Shown: positions 27,104 through 35,387, counted from the first letter of the stretch. The stretch is 64,000 bases of DNA from Paenibacillus periandrae (GCF_022458865.1 NZ_JAJNMU010000019.1:62001-126000), one strand, 5' to 3'. Translations and numbers: made by a program. Notes: a model not told the origin generated them from the letters alone.

Positions 27104-27132
27104 TTGACATTAAAAAGTTATAATTGTATATT
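27104..27132 (+). promoter_or_regulatory. Sigma-A promoter of the CatE-like gene
   Basis: Consensus TTGACA (27104-27109), 17-bp spacer, TATATT (27127-27132). A strong promoter by sequence, which fits control by repression. Confidence 0.8.
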
Positions 27133-27133
27133 T

Positions 27134-27150
27134 AGTTACGAAAAGTAACT
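27134..27150. promoter_or_regulatory. Operator overlapping the catE-like transcription start
   Basis: Perfect inverted repeat AGTTAC-GAAAA-GTAACT directly after the -10 box. A bound repressor would block initiation. The probable ligand is the divergent HxlR-family protein. Confidence 0.7.
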
Positions 27151-27187
27151 TATATGCGTGATTCTATTCTTAAAGGGGAGCTGCACA

Positions 27188-28051
27188 ATGAAAGATTCCA
27201 TTCATCCTAATACGGTACTCGGCGAGGTTCATTTAAAGGTTAGCAATCTGGCAAGCTCTATTCAGTTTTATAAGGAAGTTGTCGGTTTACAGGTATTGGA
27301 TCAAACGGCTGACCGTGCAAGATTTACTGTAGATGGGCATCAGGTCTTGTTAGCGATTCAAGAAGTAACAGGCGCTATAGTACCGCGCAGATCCTCGGCA
27401 GGTCTGTATCATTTTGCAATTCTCGTTCCGGATCGTAAGACTCTGGGGTTATCATTAAGAAACCTGATTCAGTCCGGTATTCATATCGGGCAGGCGGATC
27501 ATCTGGTGAGTGAGGCATTATATATTGCTGACCCGGATAACAACGGTATTGAAATTTACAGAGACCGTCCTCGCGAGAGCTGGAAACGTGATGCGCAGGG
27601 GAATTATAAGATGGCAACAGACCCGATTGATTGGGACGGCTTGCTTGCCGAAGCAGGTGACGAGTCTTGGACAGGGCTGCCGCCTGGCACTATTATCGGG
27701 CATATTCATCTGCATGTGAGCGATTTGCAGCAGTCGAAAGCCTTTTATATCGACGTCCTCGGGTTTACGGTCGAACTGAATGGGGCGGCCAACATGGGAG
27801 CATTATTTATAGCAGCGGGAGGTTACCACCATCATATCGGACTGAATATTTGGGCGGGTGTCGGCGCACCTCTGGCACCTGCAGAAGGGACCGGATTGGC
27901 TTACTTCACCATCGTTGTTCCGAATCAGGCCGAGCTGCAAGCTGTCATTGAGCGGGTTAACCAAGCAGGTATTGCCGTGACCGAGGCTAACGGAGCCTGG
28001 GCGCTGAAGGACCCTACCGGTATTGAAATCAGATTAGTTGTAAATAAATAA
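27188..28051 (+). CDS. CatE-like ring-cleavage dioxygenase (two-domain VOC protein)
   Basis: A 287-residue protein with two tandem VOC domains (VLGEVHLKVSNLASSIQFYK near residue 10; IIGHIHLHVSDLQQSKAFYI near residue 165), the architecture and length of Bacillus CatE (YfiE, about 285), a catechol-2,3-dioxygenase. Candidate metal ligands are His in HLHVSD, His in the HHHIGLN segment and the Glu of GIEIRLV. Its role would be detoxification of catechols or quinones. An AAAGGGGAG site precedes the ATG at 27188. Regulation by the divergent HxlR gene is supported by the promoter layout. Confidence 0.82.
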   Translation: MKDSIHPNTVLGEVHLKVSNLASSIQFYKEVVGLQVLDQTADRARFTVDGHQVLLAIQEVTGAIVPRRSSAGLYHFAILVPDRKTLGLSLRNLIQSGIHIGQADHLVSEALYIADPDNNGIEIYRDRPRESWKRDAQGNYKMATDPIDWDGLLAEAGDESWTGLPPGTIIGHIHLHVSDLQQSKAFYIDVLGFTVELNGAANMGALFIAAGGYHHHIGLNIWAGVGAPLAPAEGTGLAYFTIVVPNQAELQAVIERVNQAGIAVTEANGAWALKDPTGIEIRLVVNK

Positions 28052-28070
28052 AGACAAGAAGGATGGGATC

Positions 28071-28719
28071 ATGATGAGAATCGGAATTGTTGGGGCCAGC
28101 GGTAAAGCAGGCAGTCTTATTGCTAAAGAAGCTGTGGACAGAGGACATCAGGTAACAGCTATTGTCAGAAATGCATCAAAAATTTCCGTAGACTGACCAT
28201 GTCATGGTTTTGCAAAAAGAAGTGTTCGAGCTTACTTCTGAAGATCTGTTGTCATTTGATGTCGTGGTGAATGCGTTTGGCGCACCAGCCGGGAAAGAAC
28301 ATCTTCATGTAGAAGCAGGCAATGTGTTAATTGAAGCTTTAAAGCAAGCACCTAACACCCGTTTGATCGTAGTAGGAGGTGCGGGAAGCTTGTTCGTTGA
28401 TCCGGATAAAAAGCTGCAACTGTACAATACACCGGAGTTTCCAGCACAATATTTACCTACTGCCAGGAATCAAGGAGAAAACTTAAGAATTTTGCAGCAA
28501 ACCGATTCGATTCAGTGGACATTTATTAGTCCGTCTGCTTTCTTCTCACCAGAGGGCAAACGCACAGGAGCCTATCAAAAAGGTCAGGATCACCTGCTGG
28601 TTAATTCTAAAGGAGACAGCTATATCAGCTATGCCGATTATGCGATTGCAGTTGTAGATGAAATTGAAAAGCCTCAGCATGTCAATCAGCGATTTACGGT
28701 AGTGTCCGAGGCTGAATAA
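28071..28719 (+). pseudogene. NAD(P)-binding oxidoreductase (YwnB-like) with a frameshift
   Basis: The first segment encodes MMRIGIVGASGKAGSLIAKE with the Rossmann GxxGxxG motif and ends at TGA (28194-28196). The second frame continues the family sequence (VLQKEVFELT; VVNAFGAPAGKE; SPSAFFSPEGKRTGAY) to 28719. Dropping one base near 28191-28195 (GACTGACC) restores one reading frame of 215 codons, the normal length for this atypical SDR family. It follows the CatE-like gene closely and is probably in its operon. Either a true recent mutation or a sequencing error; if the latter, the gene is intact. Confidence 0.8.
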
Positions 28720-28758
28720 GCAGGAAATTGAGTGCAATTGAATAACAGCCGCTAGGGC

Positions 28759-28793
28759 AAATAACCTCCTTAAATTCGTAGGAGGTTTATTTG
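28759..28793. terminator. Bidirectional terminator between the YwnB-like and fnr genes
   Basis: AAATAACCTCC pairs with GGAGGTTTATTT around an 11-nt loop, with T-rich and A-rich flanks. It fits termination of both convergent units. Confidence 0.7.
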
Positions 28794-28810
28794 TTGTGTA
28801 TGCAAGCCCC

Positions 28811-29611
28811 TTACACGCGGCAAATTTCCTTAGGGCAATTTTCACATTTGCAAATATCCTGAAGATAGTGGACATCATTGATCGTGAGCGTACCGTTTTC
28901 CATTGAGATCGCTTCTTGTTTACGCAGGTCACTCAGCATCCGGTTCACACTTTCACGGGTTGCGCCTATCATTTCGGCCATTTCTGAATTGTTAATTTTT
29001 TTGGTGATCTTGATGCAATCCCCTGCAGCGACACCATAGGAATTGCTTAACCGGATGAGCAGCGAGCAGAGTGCGCCTGGTTTTCCGTACAGCATGAGAT
29101 CACGGAATTTGGTTTGCGTCATCCGATGCATCATGCCCATCCACTTCATAAACTCAATGGCGAGATCACCATGCTGCCACAGCAAGGTTTCCAAATCCTT
29201 TTGCTGGATGATGCCGAACTCTGCGTCCTCCATGACCTCTGCATTAAAGGTATGCGCAGATTCCTGAAAAGGATCAATCTGTCCGAACATATCATCGGTA
29301 TGATGCAGATAAAGCGTAACCTTTGTGCCAGCATCCGTAGTCTTCGTCAGCTTGACGAGACCTTTTTTAATGTAATACAGGTAATCAGCGGGGTCACCCT
29401 CCCAGAACAGCAAGGTATCTGCCTTGGCGTGCTTGGTGTACATAATGCTGTGCAGTCTCTCCATATTTTCGGGTGAAAAGAAATTGGAAATTCCCTCTTT
29501 CGTATTTCCTTCTATGGAAGCTGTTTGCATATATTCATCAATGGCCATTCCAGCCATCCCCTCTCCGTTTTGGATATTCTTATCATAGCGCGAACGCTCG
29601 TAAAAAGGCAT
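28811..29611 (-). CDS. fnr: Fnr-type anaerobic transcription regulator
   Basis: A 266-residue Crp/Fnr-family protein with a cyclic-nucleotide-type beta barrel (residues about 45-165), dimer helix and C-terminal helix-turn-helix (NNSEMAEMIGATRESVNRML). The C-terminus ends CKCENCPKEICRV; the C-x2-C-x4-C spacing equals the three cluster ligands of Bacillus subtilis Fnr, which binds a [4Fe-4S] cluster and controls genes for anaerobic respiration. This cluster position differs from the N-terminal one of E. coli FNR. AGGAGATCC precedes the ATG. A perfect Fnr box lies 45 nt upstream, which suggests autoregulation. Confidence 0.9.
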   Translation of the reverse strand: MPFYERSRYDKNIQNGEGMAGMAIDEYMQTASIEGNTKEGISNFFSPENMERLHSIMYTKHAKADTLLFWEGDPADYLYYIKKGLVKLTKTTDAGTKVTLYLHHTDDMFGQIDPFQESAHTFNAEVMEDAEFGIIQQKDLETLLWQHGDLAIEFMKWMGMMHRMTQTKFRDLMLYGKPGALCSLLIRLSNSYGVAAGDCIKITKKINNSEMAEMIGATRESVNRMLSDLRKQEAISMENGTLTINDVHYLQDICKCENCPKEICRV

Positions 29612-29655
29612 CGGGGGATCTCCTGATTTTTGGAAAGGGGAAAATGACCTTTTAC

Positions 29656-29671
29656 TGTGAGGAAAATCACA
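29656..29671. promoter_or_regulatory. Perfect Fnr binding site
   Basis: TGTGAGGAAAATCACA matches the Bacillus Fnr/Crp-type consensus TGTGA-N6-TCACA exactly. It lies in the divergent fnr / GAF-gene spacer, so it can act on either gene. Confidence 0.8.
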
Positions 29672-29745
29672 AGACAGCTCAGGGATAACCGTGAATGTGC
29701 TATGTTAAAGCCCAATATACCCCCATGATACTCCCTTACACGTTT

Positions 29746-29761
29746 TCAGGGAATTCCCTGA
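29746..29761. promoter_or_regulatory. Candidate NreC operator
   Basis: Perfect 16-bp palindrome TCAGGGAATTCCCTGA. It resembles the staphylococcal NreC consensus TAGGG-N4-CCCTA and lies 97 bp before the NreA-like gene. Binding by the NreC-like regulator at 32348 is inference. Confidence 0.5.
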
Positions 29762-29857
29762 CATACAAGGAAGGGCCACAGCGTTACAATAGAACAACAC
29801 GCAGGGAATGGTATCGGACAGCACAACGAAGGACATCACTTTTAAGGGGGCGGCGGC

Positions 29858-30364
29858 ATGGTGGAATACGAAGAGGATCCTATGAGAAGACTTATCGATC
29901 ATCTGCGAATCAGCTCGTCCCATGACTTTGCAGCTTTGGCGCTCCCGCGGGAGGACGGACGAACCTATGCCTGGTATTACGCCAGCGGTAATATGAATCA
30001 TCGCTATAAGGGGATGGTCGTGAAACGGGGAAAAGGGCTTCCAGGTCTAGCTTTGAGGCTTGGTGAAGCCGTTATTAGCGATTCCTCATCAAGAAATACA
30101 GGTGGAGAGAAGCTGAATTGTGCTTTAATGACTGCGGAAGGACTGCACGCTGCAGCAGCCGTACCGATAGGTCCGTTAGCAGCCCCGAACGGAATTATTA
30201 TGGTAGGAGCCCGTCAAGCCCGGCTGTACACGACAACCGAGCTGCAATACCTGGATTCCTGCGCCATTGAGGTTGGTCGTGCTATTCAGCTTCACAATCA
30301 TGGAGTCCCTACGGAACAGGGCGGTACTCAACAGTCATCCGCTTTTGAGACTGGACCTATTTAG
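29858..30364 (+). CDS. GAF-domain protein, NreA-like
   Basis: A 168-residue soluble single-GAF-domain protein (SSHDFAALALPREDGRTYAW; KGLPGLALRLGEAVI; AAVPIGPLAAPNGIIMVGAR). Size and placement resemble NreA, the nitrate-binding GAF protein that controls the NreB kinase in staphylococci. Here it lies divergent from fnr and about 2.5 kb from an NreC/NreB-like pair. The start is ATG 29858 with AGGGGG upstream. Its ligand is not proven by sequence; a generic GAF sensor is the alternative. Confidence 0.65.
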   Translation: MVEYEEDPMRRLIDHLRISSSHDFAALALPREDGRTYAWYYASGNMNHRYKGMVVKRGKGLPGLALRLGEAVISDSSSRNTGGEKLNCALMTAEGLHAAAAVPIGPLAAPNGIIMVGARQARLYTTTELQYLDSCAIEVGRAIQLHNHGVPTEQGGTQQSSAFETGPI

Positions 30365-30392
30365 AAAATGGTTGGTAGCCATAATGAGTAGG

Positions 30393-31595
30393 TTATTTGG
30401 TAACAGCCGGCTGAGTTCTTTTTGTAGCGGATACCCATTGAACCACCACATACACAATAAGAAACAAGATCATGAATCCTGCCGAATAACGATACATGAT
30501 CGCGTAATCGGACATGGACGAGATGGCCCCGAGAATTAACGCACCTATTGCAATACCAAAGTCAGTGGTGTTATAGAACATACTGTTTGCCATTCCATAC
30601 TGCTCCTTGGTTGAGGACCGGAGCATCCAGGCTTGAAGGGTTGGCTGGATCGCACCAAAGCCGAGTCCATATAATAGAGCAGACACGATGAGCATGGACA
30701 TCGATGTCGTATAGGAAAGCACTGTCAAGCTTGCCACGACACTGGTAGCCGCTGGAATAAGAACAGCCGCAGGTCCTTTTCTGTCAAAAACTTTACCGGA
30801 AATAGGGCGGATCAAAATAATCGTAAAGGCATTAAACAAGAAAAACAAACCAACCTGATCGAGATGCCTCATTTCGCCGTACAAGGCAATAAAGCTAAGT
30901 AGACCGCTGTAGGTCACTGCCAGTATGACGTTCAGCAGTGAGGGAAACAACAGCTTCGTGTTAAAAGCTGGTTTGGATTGCGAGCCTTCACCTGTGGCAC
31001 GATTCGTGCTGGGAGCAGGTGGAATCGCGCGGGACAGCAGAATGATCGGGAAAATCAAAATAATGGCAGCGGTGCTGATGACAGCCAACATACTGAAACC
31101 ATAATGCTTCATCACATTTAATCCAATCATCGGTCCTATCGACATGGCGAGGCTGGTAGAAAGGCCAAAATAGCCGATACCTTCTCCGATTCTTTTCGAT
31201 GGAATAATTTGCGATACTAATGTAGGGATAATCGTGCTCACTATCCCGAAACCGATGCCGAAGCCTACGCGCATAACAAGCATCGAACCTATAGAGCCAG
31301 CCCATATCGTAATGCCGGTCATCACGGAAGCAATGGCCAGTCCGGCAAACAAAATCACATTACGATGTATCCTGCGCATTAATACCGCACTCAAAAAGCG
31401 CGACAGGATGGCAGTTATCGCAAACACGCTGGTCACAAGGCTGACGGATAGGTCGCCTACATGAAATTCATTTTTGACATACGCGGGGAAAGAAGAAAGC
31501 ATCATTTGCAGATTTAAAAATAATAGCAACGAGCAGATGGTTAAAGAAATAAACGATTTTGTCCATAATTTTTGTGGTTGAACAGGATTCGGCAT
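30393..31595 (-). CDS. MFS efflux transporter
   Basis: A 400-residue major facilitator protein with twelve hydrophobic segments and a charged central loop (RAIPPAPSTNRATGEGSQSK). The loop-2/3 region FLSAVLMRRIHRN and the MRVGFGIGFGIVSTIIPTL segment in helix 4-5 fit drug:proton antiporters. It begins 11 nt after the MarR gene and shares its operon, a usual pairing for a repressor and its drug pump. The ribosome binding site is weak, which suggests coupling to marR translation. It is not a NarK-type nitrate transporter. Confidence 0.85.
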   Translation of the reverse strand: MPNPVQPQKLWTKSFISLTICSLLLFLNLQMMLSSFPAYVKNEFHVGDLSVSLVTSVFAITAILSRFLSAVLMRRIHRNVILFAGLAIASVMTGITIWAGSIGSMLVMRVGFGIGFGIVSTIIPTLVSQIIPSKRIGEGIGYFGLSTSLAMSIGPMIGLNVMKHYGFSMLAVISTAAIILIFPIILLSRAIPPAPSTNRATGEGSQSKPAFNTKLLFPSLLNVILAVTYSGLLSFIALYGEMRHLDQVGLFFLFNAFTIILIRPISGKVFDRKGPAAVLIPAATSVVASLTVLSYTTSMSMLIVSALLYGLGFGAIQPTLQAWMLRSSTKEQYGMANSMFYNTTDFGIAIGALILGAISSMSDYAIMYRYSAGFMILFLIVYVVVQWVSATKRTQPAVTK

Positions 31596-31606
31596 AGCGG
31601 TGGCGC

Positions 31607-32059
31607 CTACTTTCTTTCTGTTAATTCGTTTGCGTGATTGTTAATTCGAAGAAGAAGCTCAATAAGCAGATCATATTCGTCATCCGATACACATTGCTTG
31701 ACATCCTCAGAGACTTTATGCTCGATCGGGGTCGTCTTCAGGATCACCGATTTGCCTTTATCCGTGATATGAACGAGAAACGAGCGTCGATCGTTTTCGC
31801 CGATTTTCTTATAGATCAAGCCCTTGCCCTCCAAATGATCGAGAATGCGGGTTGTCGTCGGTTTATCTTTTCCTGAAAGCATGGCAATATCCTTTTGGAT
31901 CATGCCGTTAGTTTTGTCGATCTGGTACAATACAGACCATTGCTCAGGCGTAATGTCATACTCTTTTAGTCTGTGCTGCAGGAGATTCGTTAATTTACGA
32001 TAGGTCATGCCCATGATGAAGCCGACTGAACGATCTAAACCGTTATAGTTAGTTGTCAT
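31607..32059 (-). CDS. MarR-family transcriptional regulator
   Basis: A 150-residue winged-helix repressor (YRKLTNLLQHRLKEYDITPE; MIQKDIAMLSGKDKPTTTRI; LEGKGLIYKKIGENDRRSFL with wing residues DRRSF). The ATG at 32059 has AAGGAAGGATT upstream, whereas the longer in-frame start lies within the candidate operator. It presumably represses its own operon, including the MFS pump, until a phenolic or drug ligand binds. Confidence 0.88.
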   Translation of the reverse strand: MTTNYNGLDRSVGFIMGMTYRKLTNLLQHRLKEYDITPEQWSVLYQIDKTNGMIQKDIAMLSGKDKPTTTRILDHLEGKGLIYKKIGENDRRSFLVHITDKGKSVILKTTPIEHKVSEDVKQCVSDDEYDLLIELLLRINNHANELTERK

Positions 32060-32092
32060 TGTAATCCTTCCTTTTCTGTTGTAATCGCCATA

Positions 32093-32110
32093 TAGTTGTT
32101 TAAACAATTA
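32093..32110. promoter_or_regulatory. Candidate MarR operator
   Basis: TAGTTGTTT followed by AAACAATTA, an 18-bp palindrome with one mismatch, 34 bp before the marR ATG. Autoregulation is inferred from position. Confidence 0.5.
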
Positions 32111-32237
32111 TATTTAAGGCAACTAATATTGTCAATGCATTACGCACAGTGCCTGCCCGATAAATAATAAATTGTTGCTGGAGCTGGCTGCATCGTTGTA
32201 GGGGTTCGTTTTTTTTGTTACGATAATTAAAGGAAGA

Positions 32238-32340
32238 AGTTTGCTACGCAAACTCTAAGGATGAAGCTTACGAAGAAAGTTTGCTTCGCAAACTCAGGGA
32301 TGAAGCTTACGAAGTAAGTTTGCTCTGCAAACTCTAAGGA
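32238..32340 (+). repeat. Three-hairpin tandem array in the nreC-like leader (repeat family locus A)
   Basis: Three hairpins at 32238-32254, 32278-32294 and 32317-32333 (stem AGTTTGC / GCAAACT, loops TAC, TTC, TCT), repeating every 39-40 bp. Spacers carry GATGAAGCTTACGAAG. The last hairpin is followed directly by CTAAGGAGG, the ribosome binding site of the next gene. Related arrays are at 37248-37333, 47796-47903 and 57325-57430. Confidence 0.85.
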
Positions 32341-32347
32341 GGATAAC

Positions 32348-32998
32348 ATGATCAAGCTATGTATTGTCGATGACCATGCGGTCGTTCGTTCCGGACTCAT
32401 GATGCTCTTGAATACCAAGGAAGATATGGAGGTCATCGGGGAAGCGTCCGAAGGGAATGAGGCTATTGAATTGGCATTGAGCTTGCGTCCGGATGTCGTG
32501 CTGATGGATTTAAGTATGCCTCACGGCAAGGACGGGCTAACGGCAGCCAAGGAATTGAAGCAGGTGTTACCTGACATAGCTGTTCTTATATTGACGATGC
32601 ATGATGATGACGAATATTTATTCCGGGCGATTCATGCCGGAGCTTCAGGATATATTCTCAAAACAGCCCCACACGACGAGCTGTTAACGGCAATCCGTTC
32701 GGTTGCCGCGGGTAACGCGTATTTATATCCGACAGCAACCAAGCGATTAATGATTGAATATGTAGATCGACTTCGTGATGGAGATGGCAGCAGTATGGAG
32801 ACACTCTCGGAGCGTGAAACGGAAGTGGTATCTCTGGTCGCCAAGGGCTACAGTAACAAGGAAGTGGCGGAGCAGCTTGTGATCAGTGTGAAAACCGTTG
32901 AATCGCATAAAGCGAACGTGATGGAAAAGCTCGGTCTCAAGACAAGGCCGGAGCTTGTTAAATATGCAATGAAAAAGGGGCTGCTGAATTTTGAATAA
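32348..32998 (+). CDS. NreC/NarL-type response regulator
   Basis: A 216-residue regulator. The receiver domain (CIVDDHAVVRSGLMMLL; phospho-acceptor Asp in DVVLMDLSMPHG; Lys in GYILKTAP) is followed by a LuxR-type helix-turn-helix (LSERETEVVSLVAKGYSNKE; VKTVESHKANVMEKLGLK). The C-terminal half closely follows NreC. It overlaps the downstream kinase gene by 8 nt. The natural targets of NreC are nar and nir operons, which are not in this window; a candidate operator lies upstream of the NreA-like gene at 29746. Confidence 0.83.
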   Translation: MIKLCIVDDHAVVRSGLMMLLNTKEDMEVIGEASEGNEAIELALSLRPDVVLMDLSMPHGKDGLTAAKELKQVLPDIAVLILTMHDDDEYLFRAIHAGASGYILKTAPHDELLTAIRSVAAGNAYLYPTATKRLMIEYVDRLRDGDGSSMETLSERETEVVSLVAKGYSNKEVAEQLVISVKTVESHKANVMEKLGLKTRPELVKYAMKKGLLNFE

Positions 32999-34055
32999 CA
33001 AGCCTGATCCCGGTTATCCGGAACAAGGAAATACGCCCAACATGATGGAGCTGCATACGGATGCTTTGAAACAGCTGGCTGATCTAAAATTTGCTCTGGA
33101 TGAATCGTCGATTGTAGCCATGACAGACGACAAGGGTATTATTCGCTATGTGAACGATAAATTTTGTAAGATTTCCAAATATGATCGGGAAGAACTGATT
33201 GGGCGGGATCATCGGATTATCAACTCAGGTTATCATGATAAAGCTTTTATGAATGATTTATGGGGTACGATAACTGCAGGTAGGGTCTGGCGCGGCGACA
33301 TCAAGAATCGGTCCAAGGATGGCAGCTTTTATTGGGTAAATACGACGATTGTTCCTTTTATCGGCGAGCAGGGGAAGCCTTATCAGTATTGGGCGATTCG
33401 TAATGAAGTGACCGAGCTGAAGCGGGTGCAGGAAGAATTGCAGCAGATGATGAAGCAGGTTATGCACATACAGGAGGAGGAACGGCGGCGGTTTTCCCGA
33501 GAGCTTCATGATGGTATCGGTCAAAGCTTGTTTTCGCTGATCATTCAGATGGATCGGTTGATTGGGGAGGATGTTCATTCCGATCTGGGAGCCATTCGCA
33601 CGCATGTCTCGCATATTATTGAGGACGTACGTGAACTGGCCTGGGAATTGAGACCCTCGGTACTGGATGATCTCGGCGTCGTGCCGGCGATTCGCACGTA
33701 TATCGATAATTTTTCCGAGCATTATGGAATCAAGGTCAGCTTTGACACCAATCTGCGCAAAAGGCTGGGAGCGCCGGAAGAAACGACTATTTATCGAACT
33801 ATACAAGAGGCCTTGACCAATGTAGGAAAATATGCGGATGTCGATGAGGTCAGGGTCAGTCTGCAGGTGCTTGTTGACAACAGCTTAAGAGTTGAAATCG
33901 TCGATGCAGGGAAAGGTTTTGTGCGCGAGGTGGTGACCCGAGGTGTCGGTTTATTTAGTATGGAAGAACGTGCCCGTGCTGTAGGAGGTCAGTTAACAAT
34001 TCATTCGGAACCCGGAGAGGGGACTCGTGTACTATTGGTAGTCCCGTATCCGTGA
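32991..34055 (+). CDS. PAS-domain sensor histidine kinase (NreB/NarX type)
   Basis: A 354-residue cytoplasmic kinase: one PAS domain (residues about 30-140; IIRYVNDKFCKISKYDREEL), HisKA_3 with acceptor His in RRRFSRELHDGIGQSL, and HATPase_c (IQEALTNVGKYADV; GVGLFSMEERARAVGG). It has only one cysteine, so it lacks the four-Cys [Fe-S] site of staphylococcal NreB, and the PAS domain must use another cue. It starts at TTG 32991 overlapping the regulator; ATG 33042 is an alternative. It should phosphorylate the NreC-like protein upstream. Confidence 0.83.
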   Translation: MNNKPDPGYPEQGNTPNMMELHTDALKQLADLKFALDESSIVAMTDDKGIIRYVNDKFCKISKYDREELIGRDHRIINSGYHDKAFMNDLWGTITAGRVWRGDIKNRSKDGSFYWVNTTIVPFIGEQGKPYQYWAIRNEVTELKRVQEELQQMMKQVMHIQEEERRRFSRELHDGIGQSLFSLIIQMDRLIGEDVHSDLGAIRTHVSHIIEDVRELAWELRPSVLDDLGVVPAIRTYIDNFSEHYGIKVSFDTNLRKRLGAPEETTIYRTIQEALTNVGKYADVDEVRVSLQVLVDNSLRVEIVDAGKGFVREVVTRGVGLFSMEERARAVGGQLTIHSEPGEGTRVLLVVPYP

Positions 34056-34079
34056 AGTGGGTTCAGTTAAGTGATGGGA

Positions 34080-35372
34080 TCATGAGATTAGCCAAAGCCA
34101 ACCATACAGCCCGATTAACGTAATCAAAAGTGTAGGAATCGTAAGGATAACACCGATTTTAAAATAGTAGCCCCATGTGATGGTAACACCTTTTCGAGCC
34201 AGCACATGCAGCCATAGGAGCGTAGCCAATGAACCGATGGGAGTAATTTTGGGGCCCAGATCGGAACCGATCACATTGGCATAAATTAAAGCTTCGCGCG
34301 TAACCCCTCCTGTGTTCGTACCTTTAATTGCCAGCGCATCAATCATCACTGTCGGCAGGTTGTTCATCACAGATGACAGCAGGGCCGCAATAAATCCCAT
34401 ACCCAGTGTAGCCGTAAGCAACCCTTGATCCGCAATCGCCTGGATGAGTGCTCCCAATTGATCTGTGAGACCTGCGTTACGCAGACCATAGACGACAACA
34501 TACATCCCGATGGAGAATACAACGACAGACCATGGAGCCTGATGAATGACCCGCTTGGTGTCAATCGCCGGACTTCGATGAGCAGCAATAACAAATGAAA
34601 CAGCGGCAATGCCGGCAATGATCGAGACGGGCACATGGAGAAATTCACTGAGCAGATAACCGAACAGAAGCACCGCCAGAATGATCCAGGATATACGAAA
34701 CAGGCGGATATCTTTGATTGCTTCACGGGGTTGCTTCAGCTGTTGTGCATCGTAATGCTTGGGAATACCTTTGCGAAATACCAGGTATAGCACAAGTGTA
34801 CTCGCAGTTAGAGAAAAGAAATTAGGAACGATCATCCGGCTTGCATACTCCACAAAGCCAATGCCAAAATAATCAGCCGAGACGATATTCACCAGATTGC
34901 TTACGACCAGAGGCAATGAGGTAGTGTCTGCGATAAAGCCGCTGGCCATAATGAACGGCAGAATCTTCCGGTCCTCGAATTTCAGCGCCCGGACCATGGC
35001 AAGCACGATAGGGGTCAGGATCAGTGCGGCCCCATCATTAGCGAACAATGCGGATACAGCAGCCCCGAGCAAAACCACATACACGAACATGACCATACCG
35101 TTCCCTTTGGCCATCCTCACGACATGCAGCGCTGCCCATTCGAAGAAACCAATCTCATCAAGAATAATAGAAAAGAGAATAATTCCGACAAATGCGAGCG
35201 TAGCATTCCACACGATTAGCGTTACATCCCTCACGTCCATGAAGCTGACGACTCCGCACAGCAGCGCAAGGACCGCTCCTCCTACGGCAGACCACCCGAT
35301 GCTTAGCCCCTTAGGCTGCCAGATGACAAAAACCAGGGTGACCACAAAAATAAGAAAAGCTATGTAAGCCAT
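34080..35372 (-). CDS. arsB: Arsenite efflux pump ArsB
   Basis: A 430-residue membrane protein with about twelve helices, the ArsB length and sequence type (VWNATLAFVGIILFSIILDE; FANDGAALILTPIVLAMV; NNLPTVMIDALAI; GSDLGPKITPIGSLATLLWL). It extrudes As(OH)3/Sb(OH)3 across the cytoplasmic membrane, driven by the proton gradient or by an ArsA ATPase, which is not encoded here. It follows arsR by 15 nt on the minus strand. No ArsC reductase is adjacent. Confidence 0.92.
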   Translation of the reverse strand: MAYIAFLIFVVTLVFVIWQPKGLSIGWSAVGGAVLALLCGVVSFMDVRDVTLIVWNATLAFVGIILFSIILDEIGFFEWAALHVVRMAKGNGMVMFVYVVLLGAAVSALFANDGAALILTPIVLAMVRALKFEDRKILPFIMASGFIADTTSLPLVVSNLVNIVSADYFGIGFVEYASRMIVPNFFSLTASTLVLYLVFRKGIPKHYDAQQLKQPREAIKDIRLFRISWIILAVLLFGYLLSEFLHVPVSIIAGIAAVSFVIAAHRSPAIDTKRVIHQAPWSVVVFSIGMYVVVYGLRNAGLTDQLGALIQAIADQGLLTATLGMGFIAALLSSVMNNLPTVMIDALAIKGTNTGGVTREALIYANVIGSDLGPKITPIGSLATLLWLHVLARKGVTITWGYYFKIGVILTIPTLLITLIGLYGWLWLIS

Positions 35373-35387
35373 ACCAACCTCCTGAGC

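Noticed and set aside
27158..27187. CatE-like protein start 10 codons upstream
   Set aside because: The upstream codon lies between the operator and the ribosome binding site; AAAGGGGAG matches ATG 27188.
30393..31595. NarK-type nitrate transporter
   Set aside because: The protein pairs with a MarR gene and carries drug-antiporter-like MFS motifs; nitrate signature motifs of NarK were not seen.
32238..32340. CRISPR array from regularly spaced 40-bp repeats
   Set aside because: Only two or three units, the spacers between hairpins are the conserved part and are not unique, and there are no cas genes. The same holds for 57325-57430 and 47796-47903.
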